Below are positions 37,260-45,672 of a DNA stretch of 64,000 nucleotides, one piece after another. Position 1 is the first letter of the stretch. Each line of letters begins with the position of its first letter. A model generated the notes under the pieces. The model saw nothing but the letters and a program-made list of their open reading frames with translations. It was not told the origin of the DNA and ran no database searches. Source of the stretch: JBBDYG01 sp040901765 (GTDB lineage Bacteria; Planctomycetota; Planctomycetia; Pirellulales; Lacipirellulaceae); assembly GCA_040901765.1 (NCBI GenBank), contig JBBDYG010000013.1, positions 1 to 64,000 of the forward strand, in the 5' to 3' direction. The position numbers were made by a program, and so were the translations under genes.

Positions 37260-38960
37260 TCAGTTTTCCACGCGCTTGGACACCCGGAAGACTTCTTCGA
37301 GCGTGGTAACGCCATTGAGAACCTTGAGAATCCCGTCGTCGTAAAGTGGTGTCATGCCGAGCTTTATGGCCTCTTTCCGGATGTTTTGCGTCGACGCCCC
37401 TTGGAAGGTCAATTCGCGAATCCGCGAGTTCATGGCCATCAGCTCGAAAATTCCCAAACGACCCCGATAGCCGCTCTTGCTGCAGTGGTTACAGCCTTTG
37501 CCTTTCATGAAAGTTGCTGAAGCCGCCTGCTCCGGGGTGATCCCAGCGGTTTCCAGTTCCGCGTCCGATGGCGTATAGGGCTGCTTGCATTTTGAGCAGA
37601 TGACCCTTATCAGACGCTGTGCCAGGATGCCCATCACGCTGCTGGCAACGAGGTAGGATGGCACTCCCATGTCAACCATACGTGTAACGGCACCGGGCGC
37701 ATCGTTCGTATGCAGTGTACTAAATACCAAGTGTCCAGTCAAAGAAGCCTGAATTCCCATCGACGCAGTTTCATAATCGCGCATCTCTCCGACCAAAATG
37801 ACGTTAGGGGCTTGCCGCAACATGGCCCGGATAATCAACGCAAAATCGAGGCCGATCGAGTGCTTTACCTCGACTTGGTTAATGCCGGGCAGGTAATACT
37901 CCACGGGGTCTTCCGCCGTGATGATCTTCCGGTCGGGCCGGTTCAGCTCGTTCAAGGCCGCATACAGGGTCGTTGTTTTACCGGAGCCCGTGGGACCGGT
38001 AACTAGGAAGATCCCGTTCGGCCGACGGATCATACCCCTAAAAACCTTGAAGTCCCGTTCAGATAACCCGAGTTGCCGGACGCCGACCTTGATGTTGTCT
38101 TTATCCAAGAGCCGCATCACGCACGACTGGCCGTGACTAGTCGGCAGCACGCTGACTCGGAGGTCGATCTCCTTTCCGCCCGCAGTGATTTTAATCCGAC
38201 CGTCTTGGCACCTGCGGCGTTCCGCAATGTCCATCCGGGCCAGAATCTTTACCCGTGAGAGAAGCGCTCCCAACATCCGCCGCGGCGGGCTGTCCCGCTC
38301 CACCAGCACCCCGTCAATCCGATAGCGAATTCGCACCCGATTCTCGAACGGCTCGATGTGGATGTCCGACGCCCGCAACTGGACCGCTTCGGAGATCATG
38401 AGTTGCACCAGCCGGACGACCGGGGCACTTGCTTCGTCGACATTGTCGTCGTCGTCGCCGCTACCCTCTTCGGTTTCGGTGAAGTCGATCGCCGTATCGG
38501 TGAACTCCTGGAGCATCGAGTCGGCGCTTTCATCCCCCATCTGGCCGTAGTTGCGGTTGATGGCTTCCAGGATGCTTTCGCGCGTCGCCAGGGCAATGTC
38601 GATCTTGCGGTTGAGAATGAATTGCAGCTTTTCGATCGTGTCGTAATCGTAAGGATCGCTGACCAGCACTTTCAGCGCTCCCTCATTCTCCGACAGGGGA
38701 ATTACCGCGTTTTCACGAGCGACCGATTCGGGAACCAACTCCACGACTGACGGCGGAATCGGAACGTCTTTAAGGTCGATGTACTCATAATTTTCCATCA
38801 GCGCAAGCGCTTTGGTGATCTGCTCGGACGACGCATAACCGAGTTTGATCAAGGCGTCGGAGAACTTATGCCCATTCTTTTGGGCCATCGCCTTCGCCTC
38901 GGCCACCTGCTCGGGGCCGACGATTTTTTTCTTGAGGAGAAATTCGCCAAAGTCTGCCAT
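37260..38960 (-). CDS. Second GspE/PilB-type assembly ATPase
   Basis: 566 residues, first gene of the cluster in transcription order. The N-terminal GspE/MshEN-like domain is MADFGEFLLKKKIVGPEQVAEA. Acidic stretch GSGDDDDNVDEAS near residue 165. Core: Walker A GPTGSGKTTTLYAALNELN, Walker B VILVGEMRDYETA, STLHTNDAPG. Tetracysteine CSKC...CNHC. It is a paralogue of the 34035-35753 product rather than a copy. Two assembly ATPases next to one PilC suggest two modes or two substrate sets for the same platform, or different pilins elsewhere. Confidence 0.9.
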   Translation of the reverse strand: MADFGEFLLKKKIVGPEQVAEAKAMAQKNGHKFSDALIKLGYASSEQITKALALMENYEYIDLKDVPIPPSVVELVPESVARENAVIPLSENEGALKVLVSDPYDYDTIEKLQFILNRKIDIALATRESILEAINRNYGQMGDESADSMLQEFTDTAIDFTETEEGSGDDDDNVDEASAPVVRLVQLMISEAVQLRASDIHIEPFENRVRIRYRIDGVLVERDSPPRRMLGALLSRVKILARMDIAERRRCQDGRIKITAGGKEIDLRVSVLPTSHGQSCVMRLLDKDNIKVGVRQLGLSERDFKVFRGMIRRPNGIFLVTGPTGSGKTTTLYAALNELNRPDRKIITAEDPVEYYLPGINQVEVKHSIGLDFALIIRAMLRQAPNVILVGEMRDYETASMGIQASLTGHLVFSTLHTNDAPGAVTRMVDMGVPSYLVASSVMGILAQRLIRVICSKCKQPYTPSDAELETAGITPEQAASATFMKGKGCNHCSKSGYRGRLGIFELMAMNSRIRELTFQGASTQNIRKEAIKLGMTPLYDDGILKVLNGVTTLEEVFRVSKRVEN

Positions 38961-39222
38961 GAGATAACAATCCGCCGATGAGCTACGGGATGCCTCAAAC
39001 GTTCCGCACTAAAATACTGCGATCCTGCTGCGTCAGGCAACTTAGCGTAGCTTCGCCTTCTTTGGGAGCCGCCGAGCGGCGACGCATTTACGAGCCTGCC
39101 ACGAATGGTTCGCAAGTCGCGCGTCGAATGCTTCCGACGCTCGCTCACGACGGCAGCTATAGAAGAGCCGAATCGACGCTAAACCCTGACTACTATTAGA
39201 CTAACGACCAGTCGAGCGGAAG
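38961..39222 (-). promoter_or_regulatory. Structured upstream region of the pilus ATPase gene
   Basis: 262-base intergenic region. On the minus strand it can form CCATTCGTGG (a TTCG-capped hairpin), GCCGCTCGGCGGC and an outer pairing GCAGGC...GCCTGAC. This could be a leader with regulatory structure; I could not match it to a riboswitch consensus such as GEMM (c-di-GMP). No gene seen. Confidence 0.3.
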
Positions 39223-39786
39223 TCAATCAGCCGGTCTCCCGGGAACGGGAGTTAATTGCTTGCCATTATAGCGAAGCAGGGGCACCGGCTCCGGGCGGGC
39301 CTGTTGCCGAAGTCGCTGTGCCACCGCGCGGACCTCGTCCGCCTGCGGATAGAGACCCTGGCACTCGAGGGCGTGGGCGGTGATGTCGAGTTGATGGGCC
39401 GCGTCCCGTAAAGCGACTTGCGTGCCGAAATCGGACGGGGATCCTGATGACGGCGACTCTTCCACCGTGGACCGGGCTTGGGCCACCAGCGCGGTCCGTA
39501 CCTCGCGTTCTGTGGCCTCCTCCGCCGACTGAGTTGAACCGGGAATTGCATCGCTCCGCCAAGCACTGCCTACCGACTGTCGCAATCGCAGAATATCATT
39601 CGCGACCTGGTCCACCGACTCGCCCCACGTGCTCGTGGCGGAGATATCCGCCACGTCCTGCGCCGGCCGAGATTCGTTAACCTCGTCGGCAGAACGAATT
39701 CGCGTTGCGGGCGCAATAACAAGCAGCAGCGCTCCGATGAAACAGAACCCGCCGACTCGCGGACGTCGACTGACTGCTGCTGACAT
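39223..39786 (-). CDS. Secreted protein of unknown function
   Basis: 187 residues from ATG 39786 (MSAAVSRRP), supported by AGGAAA seven bases upstream. Signal peptide about 1-28. The mature protein is mostly helical and charged, with a helix-rich middle and the conserved-looking end VPLLRYNGKQLTPVPG. I recognise no family. It lies just upstream of the pilus cluster on the same strand but is separated by the 262-base leader, so co-transcription is possible but not shown. Confidence 0.65.
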   Translation of the reverse strand: MSAAVSRRPRVGGFCFIGALLLVIAPATRIRSADEVNESRPAQDVADISATSTWGESVDQVANDILRLRQSVGSAWRSDAIPGSTQSAEEATEREVRTALVAQARSTVEESPSSGSPSDFGTQVALRDAAHQLDITAHALECQGLYPQADEVRAVAQRLRQQARPEPVPLLRYNGKQLTPVPGRPAD

Positions 39787-39867
39787 CGTTGGTTTCCTAC
39801 ACAAAGTACACGGCGCAGCCCACTCGGGCCACGCCGTGTCGTGTGGCCTTCTTTGTGGTACTCGGCA

Positions 39868-40476
39868 TTAAACCATCTGAATCGGCAATGAGAGTCCGAC
39901 GGTTGGTTCGCCTACGTTGCCGTTCTCGTGAGCAAAATCGCGCTCGAACCGTTCCGGCCAATCGAACTGTTCGCGGTAGTCGGGTCGTTCGCGGAGCCGG
40001 CGGGGGTCGTACTCGTCGTAAGCCGCGAACGCGCGCGGGTCGTCGTAGGCTTGATGGGCCGCCGCGCGGTAATAGTTCACGCGATAGGGATCGCTCCGCC
40101 GGCGGCGAGGTCGATAACCGCGGGCACTGGCGACGGCCTGGACGGCCCACTTCGTGAGCAATGCTCGGAGCACCGTGAGCGAAGCGCCACCGGTATGCTG
40201 CTGGACGACCCACGTGGCTTTACGCCAGCGGCCTTCGCTGCGCGCCAGTTCGATGAACTCGTGTCCGGCGTTGGTCAGCCGCACACACGGCGTGGCGGCA
40301 GTGGTGCGATCAATTTCTTTCACCAGCCCCGCATCAATTAACAGCCGAACGTGGTAGCGAACCCGCTCTTCGGCGTCATGCGCAAGCCCCGTGCGAAGCG
40401 CGCCGAGCGAGCAGTCCGCTCCTTGGGCTTCAAGATCGAATAATAGTTGACGAGCGAGATCGACGTCGCGCTTCAT
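39868..40476 (-). CDS. DUF2513-like predicted DNA-binding protein
   Basis: 202 residues from ATG 40476, with a strong GGAGGTG 7 bases upstream. The N-terminal 95 residues match the DUF2513 layout: MKRDVDLARQLLFDLEAQG, then a winged-helix-like YHVRLLIDAGLVKE and a VRLTNAGHEFIELAR beta-wing. The second half (LTKWAVQAVASARG, then Arg/Tyr-rich and acidic) is not recognised and is longer than in most DUF2513 proteins. Possibly a regulator; no direct evidence for a target. Confidence 0.7.
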   Translation of the reverse strand: MKRDVDLARQLLFDLEAQGADCSLGALRTGLAHDAEERVRYHVRLLIDAGLVKEIDRTTAATPCVRLTNAGHEFIELARSEGRWRKATWVVQQHTGGASLTVLRALLTKWAVQAVASARGYRPRRRRSDPYRVNYYRAAAHQAYDDPRAFAAYDEYDPRRLRERPDYREQFDWPERFERDFAHENGNVGEPTVGLSLPIQMV

Positions 40477-40684
40477 GGGAATGCACCTCCGTATGCACGC
40501 AGTATCTGGGTAGGCCGAGATGTACCCCCGCGCTCTCGGCACAGAAAAATTGCGGTCGAAAGATCGCCGCGGCGGCGGGAAGCCAACGGCCGACCGATGC
40601 CATCATGCGACGAAGCATCGGGCAGGGTCAAGAGCGATTTGTGGCCCATGCGGACTGCTAGCACGCGCGCGAGCCGCAGCCGAA

Positions 40685-42196
40685 TCAATTCAATTTCGCG
40701 CCATCAATTCGCGTCAGTTTCTGAATCACCAGATCGCGTTCCTCGGGCGATCGCGCCCAAACCTCCGTGGGCCAGAACATCCTAGCGCCGAAATCCCGCA
40801 TCGGCAACGAACCGCAATGCAGGTAATTCGCTTGAATCAGAGCGTCGAATTTGTTGGGCGCTTCGGGGGACATTAGTATTAATGCGAATCGCCGACTGCG
40901 AATTGCTTGCTCCGTCTCGTTCGTGGCTGGCTGATACTTGTCTAGGAAGAAGAGCGACGCTTTCACCGGATGGCCCGCCCAAAGATCGATATGGGGCCAA
41001 GTAGTAACCCAAGTCTCACCGGGCGCACTCCGCACAACCTCCATAAGCGCGGCGTGTTGCTCGCGGTCGATAACACGTGGCCTTACGCGACGCCGATCTC
41101 CACAGGCCTCAATCGTGATGATCGAATAGCCGATAATTACAAAGATCACCGCGCAGAATCGCATACTCGCCCAATCGTGCGTATGCAGTCCACGACGGAT
41201 GAGGTCCGCGGCGGGAATCACGGCGAGTAGCAACAGGATGATATATTGCGTGTACCAGCCGCCTAGTTTTCCGGCGCCCAAGGTGGAGACCAGGTAAGTT
41301 ATCACCGCAACGACAAAGAACTTCCCTTGTGCTGATTTTAATTCAAATCCCCGCGTTAACCAGAGTAGCGGGCCGAACAGAATGATGGGGGTGATTCCCA
41401 CCAATTCGCGCAAGTAAATGGAGGCATCTATAAAGCGGAAAGGGTGCGAGGCCGGTTGGGTGAAGACCCAGTAGATGTAGGGATCGTCGAACCAGGCAAT
41501 CATAGCCGCGGTAGAAGCCGCGATTCCGACGGCAGCAATCCCGACAGAAATGAGATAGCGGCGATTTACGATAGCAAGCGCCAACGGCGCCGCTACAAAT
41601 AGCGCGCCCGGCTGCTTGACCGTGTAGGAGAATACAACGACTAAACCGACCAGAACGTACTTTGGTCGCCACCTGTCATCGAGACAGAGCGTGAGCCAGA
41701 GAAGCACGATCGATAGCAACAACATCGCCTCCAGCCGCGCCAGGTCGATCCAGGTGAACAAGGGATAGATCGCGAGGACGACAAATGCCCACGTCCACCC
41801 CAGCCGGCGGACCTGCATGTACTTTCGACCGATAAACTCAATAGCTACAGCGCACAGCAATAGCGGCGGAACCACCGAGGCGATGCGAATCGGCGCTGCC
41901 TGGAATCCGATCAAGGGGTGCAGAGCCCAGAGATAGAAGTAATAGGCGGGATTGTAAATCACGCTCTCGGACTCGAGCGCAGGCATCTGGTAAAGATTGC
42001 CCAGACTTTCCGCCATGCGGTACACTAGGTAGATCGTCGTGCTTTCCTGATGCTGTAGAATGCCCGGAAATGTGAGCCGCGCGTACACGATTCGAAACAC
42101 GAACAGGACGACATACACCCCGAGGCTGATGTTCAAGACGGATAGCAGGGCCGCCGCGTAACGCGCTCGCTTGTCGTCGATTTCCGCAGCGTCCAT
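40685..42196 (-). CDS. GT39/ArnT-like membrane glycosyltransferase
   Basis: 503 residues with about ten membrane helices. The layout follows the dolichyl-phosphate-mannose / ArnT superfamily (PMT_2-like): a first helix, then an acidic and Tyr-rich extracytoplasmic loop (ESESVIYNPAYYFYLWALHPLIG), a long helical bundle, and a soluble C-terminal domain of about 130 residues with the pattern ALMEVVRSAPGETWVTTWPH. It would transfer a sugar from a lipid carrier to an envelope target. Neighbours give no clue to the acceptor. Confidence 0.72.
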   Translation of the reverse strand: MDAAEIDDKRARYAAALLSVLNISLGVYVVLFVFRIVYARLTFPGILQHQESTTIYLVYRMAESLGNLYQMPALESESVIYNPAYYFYLWALHPLIGFQAAPIRIASVVPPLLLCAVAIEFIGRKYMQVRRLGWTWAFVVLAIYPLFTWIDLARLEAMLLLSIVLLWLTLCLDDRWRPKYVLVGLVVVFSYTVKQPGALFVAAPLALAIVNRRYLISVGIAAVGIAASTAAMIAWFDDPYIYWVFTQPASHPFRFIDASIYLRELVGITPIILFGPLLWLTRGFELKSAQGKFFVVAVITYLVSTLGAGKLGGWYTQYIILLLLAVIPAADLIRRGLHTHDWASMRFCAVIFVIIGYSIITIEACGDRRRVRPRVIDREQHAALMEVVRSAPGETWVTTWPHIDLWAGHPVKASLFFLDKYQPATNETEQAIRSRRFALILMSPEAPNKFDALIQANYLHCGSLPMRDFGARMFWPTEVWARSPEERDLVIQKLTRIDGAKLN

Positions 42197-42318
42197 GCCT
42201 AGCCCCTCGTCTCATGCCTGCGAATCACCGGAGCGAATGGCATCGTAAGCGAAGGTGGCGCGCGCGTCTAGAGAAAGTCCGCCCGACGGTAGCGGTAGCA
42301 CTTCCTTTAACGGCGCGG

Positions 42319-42585
42319 CTACGGAAACCTGCGATAAATGTCGCTTCTCGCCAGCACTCGCACGAAGTCCACCGTGTCTCCCACGATTCGTACACCAATT
42401 CGATAGTTGCCGACGCGAATGCGATATGCATCGGGTGAGTCGGCCAATTTCTTGATATGCGGAATATCGGTCCAACGCACGGCCTGCTTAACGTCGTCGA
42501 TCGCTTGCTGCACGCGCGTTTTAATTCCCTGCTTTCGAATCCGCTTCACGTCACGGGCAAAGTTCGTGCGAAAGGTGACTTTCAA
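42319..42585 (-). CDS. RelE/ParE-family toxin
   Basis: 88 residues, typical length. The fold pattern is clear: KVTFRTNFARDVKRIRKQ, then LADSPDAYRIRVGNYRIGVRI with conserved Arg residues and VDFVRVLARSDIYRRFP at the C-terminus. These toxins cleave mRNA at the ribosome or poison gyrase. The start is a TTG overlapping the antitoxin stop (TTGA), so the pair is translationally coupled. Which subtype (RelE or ParE) cannot be told. Confidence 0.85.
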   Translation of the reverse strand: MKVTFRTNFARDVKRIRKQGIKTRVQQAIDDVKQAVRWTDIPHIKKLADSPDAYRIRVGNYRIGVRIVGDTVDFVRVLARSDIYRRFP

Positions 42586-42788
42586 GAGTTCTCCTTCAAC
42601 AATTCCATCACTTCGGCTTCGCTAATCGGCTCCGTCTGAAGTCCTTCATCCATTCGTTGGAGCAGGGCGATGTCTTCGAGCACCTCTGCGAGGATTTCCT
42701 TAATCAGTTCGCTATTCTCAACCAGCGCCTCTTTAACTGCTTCCTTCATTAGCTGCTTGAGGTCGAGCTGTTGTTCGACGACGGACAT
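42582..42788 (-). CDS. Antitoxin of the RelE/ParE-type pair
   Basis: 68 residues; mostly alpha-helical and acidic (EAVKEALVENSELIKEILAEVLED), with a C-terminal tail that would wrap the toxin. It precedes and overlaps the toxin gene by four bases, the normal order. It has no clear DNA-binding domain, as seen in several small antitoxins of this kind in planctomycetes and cyanobacteria. Confidence 0.8.
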   Translation of the reverse strand: MSVVEQQLDLKQLMKEAVKEALVENSELIKEILAEVLEDIALLQRMDEGLQTEPISEAEVMELLKENS

Positions 42789-42873
42789 AAGAGTCTTGCT
42801 CCGATATGGTTGGATGAGTTAAACGCAGCTTGCTAAATCCATTGTCCCTGCGCGCCAGCAGGGGTCAAGCATC

Positions 42874-43809
42874 TCATCCCACCCGCTTCACTACCGCATC
42901 AATCGTTTGCCGCAACACAAGACCGCTATTGCGGATGCCTTGCACTTCCTTGGGCCACAGTTCAACTTCGAGTCGCTGGAGGGCGCCGCCGCGGCCGACG
43001 ACGGTCGGCACCGAAAGAGCCACGTCGCGGATGCCGTAGCAACCGTTCTGAACGCTAGAGACGGGAAGAATCCGCCGGCTGTCGAGTGCGATCGCCTCGA
43101 TCACGTCCCGGATGGCGATGCCGACCGCGAAGCCCGCGCCGCCCTTGCCGCGAATCACTTCCGCGCCGCTACCCTTGGTTCGCGTGAATACTTGATTCGC
43201 GAGATTGGTCGACCAGGCTGGGAATTTTTCCAACGGCAGGCCGGCTATCGTGGCGCTCGACCAAATCGGAACCATGCTGTCGCCGTGCTCGCCAAGGATG
43301 AGCGCACTGACCTGCGTCGGTGGCGACTTGAGTTCCTGAGCGATCAGGCTCCGAAAGCGAATCGTGTCGAGCTGCGTTCCCAAACCAATGACCTGCGTGG
43401 GGGGCAGATCAAGTCGTCGCGCAGCGAGGTAGGTAAGCACATCGACCGGATTGGAAACCACCAGCACGACGGCGTCCTTCTTCACTCCGGCCTGTTTCAC
43501 GCTGTCGAGAATCGTGCTAAACAGATCGACGTTCCGATTGATGAGGTCGAGTCGGCTTTCATCCGGCTTACGACGCAAGCCGGCGGTGATGCAGATCACG
43601 TCGCTCGTGGGAATGTGTTCGTAGCCGCCGGAGCCGATAACCTGGTCGGCAACGCTCGGGCCGCCGTGCAGCAGATCGAGCGCCTGTCCGGCCGCTAGTT
43701 CGGCATTGACATCCAGTAGCGCGATGTCGCGCACGATGCCGCCACACTGCAAAGCGAAGCCGGCACACGAGCCGACTAAACCGCCACCGCCGATAATGCT
43801 TGTTTTCAT
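42874..43809 (-). CDS. Lactate/malate dehydrogenase-like enzyme of the BMC locus
   Basis: 311 residues from ATG 43809. Rossmann motif GGGGLVGS at residues 7-14, coenzyme-binding VSNPVDVLTY, substrate loop AGLRRKPDESRLDL, GTQLDTIRFR with the catalytic Asp and Arg, and the catalytic His in GEHGDS. The specificity-loop position that is Gln in L-lactate dehydrogenases and Arg in malate dehydrogenases is Arg here (R-KPDESR). It is the last gene of the BMC operon. In the described planctomycete loci a homologue is proposed to recycle NADH, possibly reducing lactaldehyde; the true substrate is inference. Confidence 0.85.
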   Translation of the reverse strand: MKTSIIGGGGLVGSCAGFALQCGGIVRDIALLDVNAELAAGQALDLLHGGPSVADQVIGSGGYEHIPTSDVICITAGLRRKPDESRLDLINRNVDLFSTILDSVKQAGVKKDAVVLVVSNPVDVLTYLAARRLDLPPTQVIGLGTQLDTIRFRSLIAQELKSPPTQVSALILGEHGDSMVPIWSSATIAGLPLEKFPAWSTNLANQVFTRTKGSGAEVIRGKGGAGFAVGIAIRDVIEAIALDSRRILPVSSVQNGCYGIRDVALSVPTVVGRGGALQRLEVELWPKEVQGIRNSGLVLRQTIDAVVKRVG

Positions 43810-43841
43810 AAGAGAGGTCAGAGTTCGGAGGTCAGAGTAAA

Positions 43842-44714
43842 TTACTTCGCGGCAAGAGCCGCCATCACGCGTTCGGTGATTGTGGCGACGAGTTGGTCTT
43901 GATCCACGGAGGCAGGGCCGGTTGGCGATGCTCCGTTGGAAGCTTGTACTTGCCGTAACGGCGGGGGGGCATCGAATGCGCGGCGCTCGACTCCGGCATC
44001 CTCCCACGAACCGCGGAAAATGTCGTTTGCGCAGATGTCGCAGTTTTCATATTCCTTGGTTAGCCGCGGGTCGGACCAGCCCCATTGCTGCTTCAGGTCG
44101 AGCAGCTCGCGGGTCTTATCGTGACCAAGATAATGGACGTTGCCGAGTTGCTTTGCCAGCAACAGAATCCGGCAATAGGAATCGAGGATTTCCGTCCACC
44201 AATACGCCCGCTCAACCGTCTCCCCGTAGCTCACGGTACCGTGATTCGCAAGGATGATCACGTTCGTCTTCTGTACGAACGGTAAGATCGTTTCCGCAAA
44301 CGTCTTTCCGCCGGGTGTTTCATACTTGGTGATCGGTACGTCGCCCAGAAAGACCTCAACCTCCGGCAGTACGCATTGCGGAATCGGTTCACGGGCCACG
44401 GCAAATGCTGTCGCGTGGGGCGGATGGCAATGGACAATGCTCTTTACGTCTGGCCGGGCCTTCATGATCTCAAGGTGCAAGAGTGCTTCGCTGGAACGTT
44501 TCTTGCTGCCACCAAGTTGCTTACCCGTCATGTCGATCGTGCAAATGTCCTCCGGTTTAAGAAAGCCTTTGCAGCAGAGCGTGGGCGTGCAGAGCACTTC
44601 GTTTTCGCTAATGCGAATCGTAATGTTGCCATCATTCGCGGCGGCGAACCCCCGCTTGTAAATGCGGTCGCCGATCTCGCAGATGTCTTGTTTCAGGCGA
44701 TGAATGTTTTGCAT
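43842..44714 (-). CDS. Class II aldolase with C-terminal encapsulation peptide
   Basis: 290 residues from ATG 44714; a GTG 13 codons upstream is less likely. Zn ligands: VHCHPPHATAF (His pair) and NHGTVSYGE (His). It belongs to the fuculose-1-phosphate / rhamnulose-1-phosphate aldolase family, which gives lactaldehyde and dihydroxyacetone phosphate. After the core, a linker (SNGASPTGPASVDQD) leads to an amphipathic helix QLVATITERVMAALAAK, typical of peptides that target enzymes to BMC shells. Such a C-terminal tag has been described for the aldolase of planctomycete microcompartments. Confidence 0.88.
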   Translation of the reverse strand: MQNIHRLKQDICEIGDRIYKRGFAAANDGNITIRISENEVLCTPTLCCKGFLKPEDICTIDMTGKQLGGSKKRSSEALLHLEIMKARPDVKSIVHCHPPHATAFAVAREPIPQCVLPEVEVFLGDVPITKYETPGGKTFAETILPFVQKTNVIILANHGTVSYGETVERAYWWTEILDSYCRILLLAKQLGNVHYLGHDKTRELLDLKQQWGWSDPRLTKEYENCDICANDIFRGSWEDAGVERRAFDAPPPLRQVQASNGASPTGPASVDQDQLVATITERVMAALAAK

Positions 44715-44800
44715 GAGAGGTCGATGGTGGATGTCGATTACAGTTTCGCCCACTTAGCCCCCGGCCAATGGCCGGGGGTTAAATGGGCCGGAAATAAGCG

Positions 44801-45082
44801 CTACGTTAAATGAATGTCATCAAGGATCGCGGCACAGTAGGCGTCGACCGGTTTGAGATTGGGGCGAAACGGCTGCGCCGCTTCGGCGCCTTCACTAAAT
44901 GCGATCAGCGAACCAATGCCGGCGCCAAGCTCGTCCCACACGACCTGCGTTTCGCCAGTCGGCTCTTTGGCTTGTTGAAGTTCGTCAAGCGACAGGGGCG
45001 TGGCGAGCCGCAGCCGGCAACCGGCAAAGCTTTCGTGGCCGCGACTCAGTGTCACGCTTCCTTCAATCCGAGCAATTCGCAT
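44801..45082 (-). CDS. BMC-P (EutN/CcmL) pentameric shell protein
   Basis: 93 residues. EutN/CcmL fold: MRIARIEGSVTLSRGHESFAGCRLRL at the start, GAGIGSLIAFSEG in the core, then PVDAYCAAILDDIHL. It forms pentamers that cap the vertices of the shell. One of three BMC-P paralogues here. The start has GAGG 7 bases upstream, inside the end of the preceding small gene. Confidence 0.92.
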   Translation of the reverse strand: MRIARIEGSVTLSRGHESFAGCRLRLATPLSLDELQQAKEPTGETQVVWDELGAGIGSLIAFSEGAEAAQPFRPNLKPVDAYCAAILDDIHLT

Positions 45083-45085
45083 TGG

Positions 45086-45331
45086 TTAGCCTCGCAACAG
45101 TTCAATTCCATGTTTTCTAAGCTCATCATGCACGGCCGGCGTGACTACGGCGGCTTTCGCTACACGCACGCTGCGTATTCCGTCGATTCGACCGCGCAAG
45201 GTCGCGAGCGTCACCAGGCGTTCACTGACGGTGAGCGACGCATCTTGGCTCGGCGCCGCCGCCAACTCTCCGCGGAGCCGGCGGACTACCTCGCTCACAA
45301 TCCATTCGAGTTGTTCTGCAGATAACGTCAT
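45086..45331 (-). CDS. Small BMC protein with encapsulation-type helix
   Basis: 81 residues; start overlaps the preceding BMC-P stop by four bases (ATGA). Residues 3-23 (AEQLEWIVSEVVRRLRGEL) form an amphipathic helix like the peptides on BMC cargo enzymes. A linker of about 20 residues follows, then a short basic beta-helix-like part, IRSVRVAKAAVVTPAVHDE. The motif TPAVHDELRKHGIELL recalls the TPAARDFLKERGI-like segment seen in some BMC enzymes (for example the EutT N-terminus); this is a resemblance, not an assignment. Conserved position between two BMC-P genes suggests a structural or cargo-adaptor role. Unknown function. Confidence 0.78.
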   Translation of the reverse strand: MTLSAEQLEWIVSEVVRRLRGELAAAPSQDASLTVSERLVTLATLRGRIDGIRSVRVAKAAVVTPAVHDELRKHGIELLRG

Positions 45332-45588
45332 GCGTCGGCAATTCCCATCACGCTCCATCGAACCGGCGTCGTCGGGTCGCCGACCATTTCCTGCGTCGCG
45401 CGGCCGTCGCTGGTAATTACCACCCAAGTGCCCGCCCCGGCACCGCGGTTGTCGATCGCCAGCAGCGGATCGCCGTCCGGCGTCGCGTTGTCGGGACCGT
45501 AGGGCTGCACCACGAGCATTCGCCATCCCGCGAGGGACGAATGCTTGACGGTCGCGGTGGCGGTGCCGATGACTTTCGCGAGATGCAT
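45328..45588 (-). CDS. BMC-P (EutN/CcmL) pentameric shell protein
   Basis: 86 residues. MHLAKVIGTATATVKHSSLAGWRMLVVQP and DNRGAGAGTWVVITSDG are the EutN/CcmL hallmarks (the GAGxGxxV turn). Shell-vertex pentamer. It is followed by the small encapsulation-helix gene with a four-base overlap. Confidence 0.92.
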   Translation of the reverse strand: MHLAKVIGTATATVKHSSLAGWRMLVVQPYGPDNATPDGDPLLAIDNRGAGAGTWVVITSDGRATQEMVGDPTTPVRWSVMGIADA

Positions 45589-45620
45589 CTAATTTGGGAT
45601 TTGGGATTTTATTTGGGATT

Positions 45621-45662
45621 GGTTAGCCGCGACGCGGAGTCTTCGGAGCGGAGCGCGTTGCG
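45621..45662. repeat. 42-bp direct repeat, copy 1
   Basis: Begins GGTTAGCCGCGACGCGGAGT. An identical copy is at 47124-47165, on the other side of the aldehyde dehydrogenase gene. It has weak internal dyad symmetry (CGCGACGC/GCGCGTTGCG). Confidence 0.9.
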
Positions 45663-45672
45663 GCACAGTGCT

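Noticed and set aside
38961..39222. c-di-GMP class I riboswitch upstream of the pilus ATPase gene
   Set aside because: The leader has a TTCG hairpin preceded by GCGAACC, but the conserved ACGCAAAGCC and GGTAGC elements are missing, so I keep only a generic structured-leader note.
44760..44800. Possible CRISPR-like or tandem repeat in the palindrome near the aldolase gene
   Set aside because: The sequence CCCCGGCCAATGGCCGGGG is a single hairpin; no spacer-repeat periodicity exists here or anywhere in the window.
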